This document shows positions 1 through 7,228 of a stretch of DNA of 8,448 nucleotides, piece by piece. The stretch is from the NCBI GenBank assembly GCA_018064545.1, contig JAGHUY010000198.1, forward strand, positions 1 to 8,448, written 5' to 3'. The notes under the pieces are model-generated. The model searched no databases. It worked only from the letters and a program-made list of their open reading frames with translations, and was not told the DNA's origin. Position 1 is the first letter of the stretch, and every line of letters begins with the position of its first letter. This stretch comes from Candidatus Apopatosoma intestinale (GTDB lineage Bacteria; Bacillota; Clostridia; Oscillospirales; CAG-272). Both the position numbers and the translations under genes were made by a program.

Positions 1-1188
1 GCCGGTATCCTCGATCCCGCCGGCCTGAACGATGCCGTGCGTTTCCAGATCGCATTCGCAGATCACATAAAAGCCGAGTTCATCACACAGTTCATAAAAA
101 ACGGGCGCGTTCGGATAATGCGACGTGCGGATGGCGTTGACGTGGTTTTTCTTCATCAACAGCAGATCGCGCAAAATTTCCGCCCTGCCGACCGCATAGC
201 CGAGTCTCGCATCGGTGTCATGGCGGTTGACGCCCTTGATCTTGACGGGCGATCCGTTGACGCGGAAAACGCCGCCTTTCCATTCCACGGTACGGAAACC
301 GACCGGGATCGCGACGTATTCCCCGCCGCAGGACAAAAGAACCGTGTACAGGTTCGGCGTCTCCGCCGTCCACAGTTTCGGGTCTTCCACATACGGCTTT
401 GCCGAAACGAACATACCGTCAGAGCCGTACACTTTGACGTCGTAAGGCAGAGGGTCCCCGACAAAGTCTGCCCATATGCGGATATTGCCATCCGCTTCCG
501 CGTGAATCTCCACGTCGCGGATATGATTTTTCGGCCGACGGAGCAGATAGACATCACGGAAAATGCCGTTGAACCGCAAAAAGTCCTGGTCTTCCAGATA
601 GGTGGCGTCACTGCGGGTAAAGACCACGGCGATCAGTTCGTTTTCCCCGGCGTGAACGGAATCGGTCACTTCCCATTCCGCCCCGTTATGCGAACATTTC
701 GTCATGCCGATATACGCGCCGTTCACATAGACAAGGCAAGCGGAACAAACGCCGTCAATGCACAGATAGAACCGCTCCCCGCCGGAATACCCCAGATTCT
801 CTCCGGTTTTACGCCCGTTTCCGGTCGTCAGCGTAAACGACGTGCGGTAAACGCCGACCGGGTTATCCAGCCCGATCTCCGGCATATTCATCATCATGGG
901 ATAATTGACGTTGGTGTATTGGATCTGACCGTATCCGTGAAGCTGCCAGCAGGACGGAACCGGGATCGTCTCCGAAAACGTCGTGCTTTCGATCGAGTCC
1001 GGCAAATCCAGCGGCGTTTCAAAATAGGAAAAATCCCACGGTTTTCCCGAAAGAAGCAGATAATTCTCGTTTTCTTCCGGGTGTCCGACCGTGGCTCCCC
1101 GCTCATTCGGATACGGAATGTAAGAAGCTCTCGGGGCCGTGCGGCCTTCCCCCACGTTGCGGGGATCGAAAAACGTCTTTGTCAGCAT
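1..1188 (-). CDS. lacZ: LacZ-type GH2 beta-galactosidase, N-terminal part (runs off left edge)
   Basis: Likely hydrolyses terminal beta-galactosides such as lactose or plant galactosides in the cytoplasm; I see no signal peptide. The reading frame is open from 1188 to base 1 without a stop, giving 396 residues. In order: the N-terminal PRASYIPYP segment (19-27), a jelly-roll sugar-binding domain with VPSCWQLHGYG (77-87) and YLEDQDFLRFNGIFRDVYLL (197-216), an immunoglobulin-like domain (about 217-310), then the start of the TIM barrel with GVNRHD (319-324), NAIRTSHYPN (351-360) and DLETHG (380-385), whose Glu and His match the LacZ metal site. The catalytic acid/base and nucleophile glutamates lie beyond the edge, so activity cannot be judged. 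Start chosen at 1188: AAAAGGAG lies 7 bases upstream, whereas the ATG at 1194 is 1 base from it. The gene follows recG by 33 bases. Substrate specificity is inferred; a related GH2 enzyme such as EbgA remains possible. Confidence 0.92.
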   Translation of the reverse strand, partial: MLTKTFFDPRNVGEGRTAPRASYIPYPNERGATVGHPEENENYLLLSGKPWDFSYFETPLDLPDSIESTTFSETIPVPSCWQLHGYGQIQYTNVNYPMMMNMPEIGLDNPVGVYRTSFTLTTGNGRKTGENLGYSGGERFYLCIDGVCSACLVYVNGAYIGMTKCSHNGAEWEVTDSVHAGENELIAVVFTRSDATYLEDQDFLRFNGIFRDVYLLRRPKNHIRDVEIHAEADGNIRIWADFVGDPLPYDVKVYGSDGMFVSAKPYVEDPKLWTAETPNLYTVLLSCGGEYVAIPVGFRTVEWKGGVFRVNGSPVKIKGVNRHDTDARLGYAVGRAEILRDLLLMKKNHVNAIRTSHYPNAPVFYELCDELGFYVICECDLETHGIVQAGGIEDTG

Positions 1189-1195
1189 AAGCATA

Positions 1196-1203
1196 CTCCT
1201 TTT
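1196..1203 (-). promoter_or_regulatory. Shine-Dalgarno site that decides the galactosidase start
   Basis: AAAAGGAG on the minus strand. It ends 1 base before a first ATG (1194-1192) but 7 bases before a second in-frame ATG (1188-1186). Only the second has normal ribosome spacing, so translation should begin at 1188 and the first ATG is probably unused. Confidence 0.7.
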
Positions 1204-1221
1204 CCCATCGGTAAAATGGCG

Positions 1222-3381
1222 TTATATGAATTGGTTCTTTTCCCGGAGATAGACGACCCGTTTTCTCGTCTCCCGGTTTTTCTCCTCATTCAGTCCGGGG
1301 TCGCATTCCAGCGTAGCGGCGGCTTCCTCCAACGCGGAATACAGCAGTTTGCTGTCGCCGGCAGCTTGATTCATCAAAGAAAAATCGCCGCTCTGACGGA
1401 CTTTTCCCGTCCTCTGTTCAATGAAATCACCGGGGCCGCGCATTTCGAGGTCCGCCTCGGCAATGCGATAGCCGTCGTTTGTCTCTCTCATGAGAGAAAG
1501 ACGCTTTTTGGCTTCCTCGGCATGCGAATCCGAAACCAGAATACAATACGATTTCCGCGATCCGCGTCCGACGCGCCCGCGGAGTTGGTGCAGTTGAGCG
1601 AGGCCGAAATTTTCGGCGTTTTCGACGATCATCAGCGAGGCGTTCGGCACGTTGACGCCGACCTCGATGACCGTCGTGGAAACGAGAATCTGAATCTTTC
1701 CGGCCGCAAAATCCGCCATGATCCGATCTTTTTCCGATCCTTTCATCTTTCCGTGGATCAGTTTCAGAGAATAGTCCGGGAAAACCATCTCGGACAGTTC
1801 TTTCGCAAACGCCACAGCCGATTTCAAGCGGGGTTTCTCCGCCCGGAAAGAGTCGGCGGTGAGCAGTTCGTTCAGTGACAGGGGATCACCGTTTTCCCCC
1901 TCGATCTGATCCTGTTCCTCCACGGCGGGACAGACGATATAGACCTGACCGCCCTCTTCCACGTTCTTTCGGATAAAGGCATTCAGACGCGGGCGGTAAG
2001 TCTCATCCACGCAATAGGTGTCGGTCTTCTGCCGGTTCGGCGGCATTTCGTCGAGGGTGGACAGATCGGAATCGCCGTAGAGGACGAGGGCAAGCGTCCG
2101 CGGAATCGGAGTGGCGCTCATGGAAAGGATATGGACACCGTTCCCTTTCAAAGCCAGTGCTTCCCGCTGTCTGGCACCGAAACGGTGTTGCTCGTCGATC
2201 ACGGCAAGCCCGAGGCGGCGGAACGTCACCGCCTCTTCGATCAGCGCGTGGGTACCGATGACGAGGTCTACGGTTCCGACCGCCAGATAATCGTAAATTT
2301 TATTTTTCTTCGCCTTGGTCGTCGATCCGGTCAGAAGAGCGACCCGATAACCGAGGGATTCCAAAAGCGGAGCCAGTTGGTCGTAATGTTGAGCGGCGAG
2401 AATCTCGGTCGGCGCCATCAAGGCCGCCTGATACCCGTTTTCCAGCGCGCTCCAAAGAGCATAGGCGGCACAGAGCGTCTTCCCGCTTCCGACGTCGCCC
2501 GTCAACAGACGGTTCATGAGAAAACCGCTTGCGAGGTCCCGGTCGATCTCCGCAAACGTGCGCTTCTGCGCGCCGGTCGGTTCATACGGAACTCCGGCAA
2601 GTAGACGACCCGACGGAGGCGGCGTAAAAACCTTGTCCGTCTTCGTTTTTTCCTTTGTCCCCGCCATACGGAGAAGAATCCCGAAATCGTAGATTTCTTC
2701 AAAGGCAATTCTCTTTTTGGCTGTTTCCAGCATCTCGGGCGACTCGGGAAAATGAATGCCCCGCAGCGCGTAGCCGATGTCGCAAAGCCCGTATTTCTGC
2801 CGGATCGTCAAAGGCAGGCTCTCGCGGATTCCATCCTTGGTAGCAGGAGAAAGCAATACCGTCAAGGCGCCCGATACGGCGGCGCCCATCTGCTTTTGCG
2901 TGATGCCGTTTGTCAAGGAATAGAGCGGCGAAAACGGACGGAGCGAAACGCCGTCCCCCGCCGGTTCACAGACGGGAGAAGCCATGGAAACAGCGGTTCC
3001 GACCCGCTTGACACGGCCGAAAAACCGGTACGTCTCCCCCTGCGAAACGCTGTCTTTGATATAAGGTTGGTTAAAGTACGTGATCTGACAGGAACCCGTC
3101 TCATCGAACGCCCGGAATTTGGTGAGGACCATGCCCCGGCGGATCGTCACGGTCGACGGCCGGTTCGCTACGGTCAGAACAAGGGAACAGACCGCTTCGG
3201 AGACGATCGAAGAAACCGTGCGGACGTCTCCGCGATTCTCATAGGCGCGGGGATAATGAAGAGCGGCGTCATAGACGGTATCAATGCCGATCCCGTGAAG
3301 AGCTTCCGCCTTTTTCGGGCCGATCCCGAGCAGATCGGTCACGGGGGAGCACCGTCCCGTCGCAAATCGGTTCTTCGCCAT
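1222..3381 (-). CDS. recG: ATP-dependent DNA helicase RecG
   Basis: Superfamily 2 helicase that remodels stalled replication forks and migrates Holliday junctions. The 719 residues show a helix-hairpin-like N-terminus (LLGIGPKKAEALHGIGI, 17-33), an OB-fold wedge domain (about 60-140), Walker A GDVGSGKT (295-302), DEQH box (396-399), motif III SATPIP (422-427), motif VI QLRGRVGRG (599-607) and the C-terminal ADLEMRGPGDF region (643-653). It is longer than the usual roughly 680-700 residues. Extra sequence lies around 490-518, between helicase motifs, and a few residues are inserted before RQSG (662-665). An in-frame TTG at 3414 would extend it by 11 residues, but that codon lies at or upstream of the predicted transcription start (about 3411). 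The ATG at 3381 is therefore preferred, with GGGGA 6 bases and AAAGGA 12 bases upstream. Divergent from hisS; the galactosidase gene follows on the same strand. Confidence 0.97.
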   Translation of the reverse strand: MAKNRFATGRCSPVTDLLGIGPKKAEALHGIGIDTVYDAALHYPRAYENRGDVRTVSSIVSEAVCSLVLTVANRPSTVTIRRGMVLTKFRAFDETGSCQITYFNQPYIKDSVSQGETYRFFGRVKRVGTAVSMASPVCEPAGDGVSLRPFSPLYSLTNGITQKQMGAAVSGALTVLLSPATKDGIRESLPLTIRQKYGLCDIGYALRGIHFPESPEMLETAKKRIAFEEIYDFGILLRMAGTKEKTKTDKVFTPPPSGRLLAGVPYEPTGAQKRTFAEIDRDLASGFLMNRLLTGDVGSGKTLCAAYALWSALENGYQAALMAPTEILAAQHYDQLAPLLESLGYRVALLTGSTTKAKKNKIYDYLAVGTVDLVIGTHALIEEAVTFRRLGLAVIDEQHRFGARQREALALKGNGVHILSMSATPIPRTLALVLYGDSDLSTLDEMPPNRQKTDTYCVDETYRPRLNAFIRKNVEEGGQVYIVCPAVEEQDQIEGENGDPLSLNELLTADSFRAEKPRLKSAVAFAKELSEMVFPDYSLKLIHGKMKGSEKDRIMADFAAGKIQILVSTTVIEVGVNVPNASLMIVENAENFGLAQLHQLRGRVGRGSRKSYCILVSDSHAEEAKKRLSLMRETNDGYRIAEADLEMRGPGDFIEQRTGKVRQSGDFSLMNQAAGDSKLLYSALEEAAATLECDPGLNEEKNRETRKRVVYLREKNQFI

Positions 3382-3417
3382 ACCGCGTCCCCGTCCTTTC
3401 TCACTTTTCTGCAAAAA

Positions 3418-3446
3418 ATTATAACATATCAGCCTTTTTTAGTCAA
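3418..3446 (-). promoter_or_regulatory. recG promoter (sigma-A type)
   Basis: On the minus strand, -35 TTGACT (3446-3441) and -10 TATAAT (3423-3418) are separated by exactly 17 bases, with TGT just before the -10 giving an extended -10. This is close to consensus. It predicts transcription from about 3411 and a leader of about 30 bases before the ATG at 3381. Confidence 0.85.
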
Positions 3447-3457
3447 TAAATTATTGA
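3443..3457. repeat. Perfect 15-base palindrome between divergent promoters
   Basis: TCAATAA-A-TTATTGA: 7-base arms around a single central A. The left arm overlaps the recG -35 element (3441-3446) and the right arm overlaps the hisS -35 element (3454-3459). It may simply arise from two head-to-head TTGA sequences plus AT-rich filler, or it may be an operator for a dimeric regulator. Confidence 0.55.
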
Positions 3458-3482
3458 AAAAACCTTTTTATTGTGCTAGAAT
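3454..3482 (+). promoter_or_regulatory. hisS-aspS promoter (sigma-A type)
   Basis: -35 TTGAAA (3454-3459) and -10 TAGAAT (3477-3482) are separated by 17 bases, with TGC immediately before the -10 forming an extended -10 motif. Transcription should start near 3489, leaving a leader of about 30 bases, too short for a T-box riboswitch. So the synthetase operon shows no classical tRNA-sensing leader here. Confidence 0.8.
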
Positions 3483-3519
3483 GAAACATAACTACAAAAA
3501 ATTGAACCGGAGGACTCCC

Positions 3520-4839
3520 ATGCAAAAGGTGGAACCGAAGATTTTACCGGGCTTTCTGGAACTGCTTCCCGCCGACCAGATCGCTTTCAACAAAATGAAA
3601 GAAACCATCCGGAACGTCTATGAGCGTTTCGGTTTTCTGCCCCTTGATACGCCCGTGCTCGAATACGCGGACGTGCTTCTCGCTAAAGCGGGCGGCGAGA
3701 CGGAAAAACAGATTTACCGCTTTCAAAAAGGCGATGCCGATATTGCCATGCGCTTTGATCTGACGGTGCCGCTGGCGCGTTACGTGGCCATGCATCAGAA
3801 CGACCTCGCATTTCCTTTCAAACGGTATCAGATCGCCAAATCCTACCGCGGCGAACGCCCGCAACACGGCCGTTTCCGCGAATTTTATCAGTGCGACATC
3901 GACGTGATCGGCAGTGAAAGCCTCGACCTCATCTATGATGCCGAAATGCCGGCCATCATCTATCAGGTCTTCACGGAACTCGGCATCGGCAAATTCACGG
4001 TCCGCATCAACAACCGCAAGATTCTCGGCGGTTTCTTCGAGGCTCTCGGCCTTTACGACAAAGTGACCGATATTCTCCGCATCATCGACAAGATGGAAAA
4101 GGTGGGAGAGGGGGTGGTCGCAAGCGAGCTCGATAAGCTCGGGTGCGATCCCGATTCCGTTCGGAAGATTCTCTCCTTTATCGGCATCACGGGAACCAAT
4201 GAAGAAAAGATCGGTGCTCTCCGTTCCCTCGGCTGTGAAAGCGTTTCCTTTGCGGAAGGAGTGAACGAACTTTCCGCCGTTCTCGCTTCCCTGCGTGATT
4301 TCGGCGTACCGGAGGACTATTTCACCGTCGATCTGACGATCGCCCGCGGGCTGGATTACTACACCGGCACCGTGTATGAGACAAAGCTCGATGAGTACCC
4401 GGGGCTGGGCAGTATCTGTTCCGGCGGCCGGTACGATAACCTCACCGGGTTCTATACCGACCAGCGGTTGCCCGGCATCGGCGTTTCCATCGGTCTGACC
4501 CGTCTGTTTTCCCAGTTAAAGGAAGCCGGTCTGATCGCCGAAGAAAAGAAGACCGTGATCGACGTTCTCGTCGTCCCGATGGATAAGGAATCCATGCCTT
4601 GCGCACTGGAAGCGGCCGGCACTTTCCGTGCGGCCGGACTTGCCGTCGACGTGTACTATCAGGAAAAGGGCATGAAACCCAAAATGAAGTACGCCAACCG
4701 GATCGGCGTGCCGTTTGCCGCCATCATCGGCGAAAGCGAACGCGCGGAACACAAAGTGATGCTGAAAGATATGTTCGGCAGTGAGCAGGACGTCTGCTCC
4801 TACGAAGAAGCAATTCAAAAGATCAAAACGGGCAGATAA
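3520..4839 (+). CDS. hisS: Histidyl-tRNA synthetase
   Basis: Class II synthetase that activates histidine with ATP and charges tRNA-His; cytoplasmic dimer by family. The 439 residues contain motif 1 (about 40-56), FDLTVPLARYVA (79-90), motif 2 with RGERPQHGRFREFYQ (110-124) and CDIDVIG (125-131), the HisA histidine-binding loop RGLDYYTG (276-283), SGGRYDNL (301-308), motif 3 GIGVSIGLTRL (319-329) and a C-terminal anticodon-binding domain (about 345-439). The start at 3520 has GGAGG 6 bases upstream. The frame is open further upstream, but only as antisense of recG. The DLTVPLARY and FYQCDIDVIG blocks resemble HisRS from Bacteroidetes, archaea and eukaryotes more than the usual Firmicutes form. 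Cotranscribed with aspS, which starts 19 bases after its TAA stop. Confidence 0.97.
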   Translation: MQKVEPKILPGFLELLPADQIAFNKMKETIRNVYERFGFLPLDTPVLEYADVLLAKAGGETEKQIYRFQKGDADIAMRFDLTVPLARYVAMHQNDLAFPFKRYQIAKSYRGERPQHGRFREFYQCDIDVIGSESLDLIYDAEMPAIIYQVFTELGIGKFTVRINNRKILGGFFEALGLYDKVTDILRIIDKMEKVGEGVVASELDKLGCDPDSVRKILSFIGITGTNEEKIGALRSLGCESVSFAEGVNELSAVLASLRDFGVPEDYFTVDLTIARGLDYYTGTVYETKLDEYPGLGSICSGGRYDNLTGFYTDQRLPGIGVSIGLTRLFSQLKEAGLIAEEKKTVIDVLVVPMDKESMPCALEAAGTFRAAGLAVDVYYQEKGMKPKMKYANRIGVPFAAIIGESERAEHKVMLKDMFGSEQDVCSYEEAIQKIKTGR

Positions 4840-4858
4840 GCCCCGAAAGGACAATATT

Positions 4859-6643
4859 ATGGCTGAATTGATGACCAAAAACGACAAAAGAACACATTAT
4901 TGCGGGGAACTCCGGGAGAGCGACATCGGCAAGACCGTCTGCGTGATGGGCTGGTGCTCCCGTGTCCGCGACCTCGGTTCCCTCATCTTCATCGACCTGC
5001 GCGACCGCACGGGCATCGTGCAACTCGCGTTCGACGAAAACTCCGACAAAGAAGACTTTAACAAAGCGTGGGGAACCCGTACCGAATACGTGGTCGTCGC
5101 GCACGGAACCGTCCGGATGCGCAGTTCGATCAACGATCAGATCCCGACCGGACATATTGAGATCGCCGTATCCGGCTATAAGATTCTCTCGGCCGCCAAG
5201 ACGACGCCTTTTGAGATTTCCGACAGCGTCAACGTCCGTGACGAACTGGCTTTGCAGTACCGTTATCTCGATCTGCGCCGTCCGTCGCTGACCCGCAATA
5301 TGCTGATGCGCCATGAGATCGCCAAAGCGGCACGCGACTACTATTATCAGAACGGATTTGTGGAGATCGAAACCCCGATGATGATCAAATCCACGCCCGA
5401 GGGTGCCCGCGACTATCTGGTTCCCTCCCGTGTCCACAAGGGCAGTTTCTACGCCCTGCCCCAGTCCCCCCAGATTTACAAGCAACTTCTCATGGTGGCC
5501 GGATTCGACCGCTATATCCAGCTCGCCCGTTGCTTCCGCGACGAGGACCTGCGTGCCGACCGTCAGCCGGAATTTACGCAGATCGACCTGGAAATGTCGT
5601 TCGTCACACAGGACGATATTATGGAAATGAACGAGGGCTTCATTGCCTATCTGTTCAAGACCGTGCTGAACGTGGACGTGCCTCTGCCCCTGCCCCGTCT
5701 GACCTACGCGGACGCCATGAACCGTTACGGCTCCGACAAGCCGGATACCCGCTTCGGCATGGAGATACAGAACGTTTCCGACCTTGTGAAAGATTGCGGC
5801 TTCTCCGTCTTCTCCGGTGCCGTACAGAACGGCGGTTCGGTACGCGCCATTGTGGCCAAAAACGGTGCCGGAATCCTCACCCGCAAAGAGATCGATAAAC
5901 TGACCGAACACGCCAAGGGCATCGGTGCCAAAGGTCTTGCCTACGTTCGCTGGGTAGAAGAAGAACCCACCTGCTCGTTTGCCAAATTCCTCGCCGACGG
6001 CGAACTCTCGGCGATCCTCTCCCGCATCGGCTGTGAGCGCGGCGACGTTGCCCTGTTCGTGGCCGACAAAGACCGCGTGGTTCTGCCCACGCTCGGTGCT
6101 CTGCGTCTGACCGTGGCGAGACAGATGAATATCATTCCCGAACAGTATAACTTCCTGTGGATCACCGAATTTCCGTTCTTTGAGTGGAACGAGGAAACGC
6201 AACACTGGGACGCGATGCACCATCCTTTCACCATGCCGCTTGACGAAGATATTGACAAACTCGACGGCGACAAGGGGGCGGTTCGCGCGCAGGCCTACGA
6301 CCTTGTTCTCAACGGTATCGAGCTGTCCTCCGGCTCTGTCCGTATCACCGATCCGGCTCTCCAACAGAAGATGTTCACCCTGCTCGGTCTGACCAAAGAG
6401 GAGATCGACGCCAAATTCGGCTTCCTCGTCGACGCCTACAACTACGGTGCGCCTCCGCACGCCGGTGCGGCTCTCGGCCTCGACCGGCTCGCCATGCTGA
6501 TGTGCGGTGCCGACAGTCTGCGTGATGTCGTGGCTTTCCCGAAGGTGCAGAACGCCAGCGAACTGATGTCCGGCGCTCCGACTCCCACCGATAGCAAAGC
6601 CCTTGCCGATCTTGGCATTGCCGTGATTGCCAAAGAACAGTAA
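4859..6643 (+). CDS. aspS: Aspartyl-tRNA synthetase (bacterial type)
   Basis: Class IIb synthetase that charges tRNA-Asp in the cytoplasm. The 594 residues show an N-terminal OB-fold anticodon-binding domain (about 15-110), RYLDLRR (135-141), STPEGARDYLVPSR (178-191), PQSPQIYKQLLM (201-212), motif 2 FRDEDLRADRQPEFTQID (226-243), the bacterial GAD insertion domain (about 290-420), TEFPFFEW (436-443), MHHPFTMP (453-460) and motif 3 GAALGLDRLAMLM (536-548). Length is normal for bacterial AspRS. Start at 4859: GAAAGGA lies 7 bases upstream. The frame continues 26 codons further back into hisS but has no ribosome site there. Whether it charges only tRNA-Asp or also tRNA-Asn cannot be decided from this window. 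A strong hairpin follows 27 bases after the stop. Confidence 0.98.
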   Translation: MAELMTKNDKRTHYCGELRESDIGKTVCVMGWCSRVRDLGSLIFIDLRDRTGIVQLAFDENSDKEDFNKAWGTRTEYVVVAHGTVRMRSSINDQIPTGHIEIAVSGYKILSAAKTTPFEISDSVNVRDELALQYRYLDLRRPSLTRNMLMRHEIAKAARDYYYQNGFVEIETPMMIKSTPEGARDYLVPSRVHKGSFYALPQSPQIYKQLLMVAGFDRYIQLARCFRDEDLRADRQPEFTQIDLEMSFVTQDDIMEMNEGFIAYLFKTVLNVDVPLPLPRLTYADAMNRYGSDKPDTRFGMEIQNVSDLVKDCGFSVFSGAVQNGGSVRAIVAKNGAGILTRKEIDKLTEHAKGIGAKGLAYVRWVEEEPTCSFAKFLADGELSAILSRIGCERGDVALFVADKDRVVLPTLGALRLTVARQMNIIPEQYNFLWITEFPFFEWNEETQHWDAMHHPFTMPLDEDIDKLDGDKGAVRAQAYDLVLNGIELSSGSVRITDPALQQKMFTLLGLTKEEIDAKFGFLVDAYNYGAPPHAGAALGLDRLAMLMCGADSLRDVVAFPKVQNASELMSGAPTPTDSKALADLGIAVIAKEQ

Positions 6644-6670
6644 ACCAAAAAATGTAAAAACTCCGCCTTA

Positions 6671-6700
6671 AAGGGCACCTGCGATAAAGCAGGTGCCCTT
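6671..6700 (+). terminator. Intrinsic terminator after hisS-aspS
   Basis: A perfect 12-base-pair stem, AAGGGCACCTGC (6671-6682) with GCAGGTGCCCTT (6689-6700), around a 6-base GATAAA loop, followed by two more T. The T tract is short (four in all, two of them in the stem) but the stem is very stable. It lies directly behind the aspS stop. Confidence 0.8.
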
Positions 6701-6780
6701 TTGCGCGCATAAAAGCAATTTTGGCATGGATGCGAAGGAATTGTAGTTACTTTTCAAAACAAAAATGAGAGGATACTACA

Positions 6781-7152
6781 ATGAAAGAACTAAAAAACAA
6801 ATTTGAAATCACTTATCACGAAGAAAACGGTTATCTTTATCCCGACCTCGCTCTGCCGGAGCAGACACATTACCCGATCGGCGAATACGGTGATCTGCAC
6901 CTTGCTTTTTTGAAAAAGAACAGGAAAGCGATTTACACCACTTTGCTGACAACGGGCAAACTCAACGAACATCTTCACGAAGTGGACGAGCAGGCACACG
7001 AAATGGTAAGGGACATTGTTGCCCGCCTCGCCGCCGAACGTGGCGTGAATGAAACTTTTAAAGCCAAGAATGCGCTTCTGTGGGTGCAGGAGATGAATAA
7101 CTGCAAAGCCGCCGCTGAGGAGATCGTTCTGCGGGAAGTAGTCTATCAATAA
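6781..7152 (+). CDS. tnpV: TnpV family transposon-associated protein
   Basis: A 123-residue protein matching from memory the TnpV family, first named from the Clostridium transposon Tn4451 and common as lone copies in Clostridia. Its function is not established. Family-like features are ITYHEENGYLYPDLALPE (10-27), PIGEYGDLHLAFLKKNRK (32-49), IYTTLLTTGKLNEHL (51-65) and a C-terminal helical part, WVQEMNNCKAAAEEIVLREV (101-120), probably a coiled or packed helix. It is full length with no frameshift. GAGAGGA lies 7 bases before the ATG. No recombinase, relaxase or other Tn4451 genes (tnpX, tnpZ) are next to it, so it is solitary here. It lies between two hairpins and shows no clear promoter of its own. 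An 8-base inverted repeat brackets its ribosome site and start codon. Confidence 0.85.
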   Translation: MKELKNKFEITYHEENGYLYPDLALPEQTHYPIGEYGDLHLAFLKKNRKAIYTTLLTTGKLNEHLHEVDEQAHEMVRDIVARLAAERGVNETFKAKNALLWVQEMNNCKAAAEEIVLREVVYQ

Positions 7153-7181
7153 CCGTATGCATAATGCGAGGGATTTCTCAT

Positions 7182-7228
7182 AAAAAGCGGGTATGGAGTC
7201 GCGTTTCACGACTCCATACCCACTTTTT
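7182..7228. terminator. Bidirectional terminator between tnpV and the 292-aa gene
   Basis: A 13-base-pair perfect stem, GGGTATGGAGTCG (7189-7201) with CGACTCCATACCC (7209-7221), around a 7-base loop. Beyond one C-A mismatch, AAAAAG (7182-7187) pairs with CTTTTT (7223-7228). The A tract on one side and T tract on the other make it usable from both strands, suiting the two convergent genes. The minus-strand gene's stop codon (7229-7227) overlaps its outer base. Confidence 0.88.

Noticed and set aside
37..1878. A 613-codon plus-strand open frame
   Set aside because: It is antisense to the galactosidase and the 3' part of recG, both of which show clear family motifs. The predicted product is Arg/Phe/Ile-rich without any recognizable domain.
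2752..3519. Upstream extension of the hisS frame
   Set aside because: It is antisense to recG and crosses both promoters. The HisRS family start and GGAGG site put the start at 3520.
3483..3519. T-box or other riboswitch before hisS
   Set aside because: The leader is only about 30 bases from the predicted transcription start, too short for a T-box, and shows no hairpin.
4781..4858. Upstream extension of aspS overlapping hisS
   Set aside because: The 26 extra residues are basic and unlike the family, and the good ribosome site precedes 4859.
4823..6460. A 545-codon minus-strand open frame
   Set aside because: It is the antisense shadow of aspS, produced by its GC-rich codon use. No motif or ribosome site supports it.
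6721..6749. A promoter for tnpV (TTGGCA with a -10 near 6744)
   Set aside because: The candidate -10 TAGTTA matches only two of six consensus positions.
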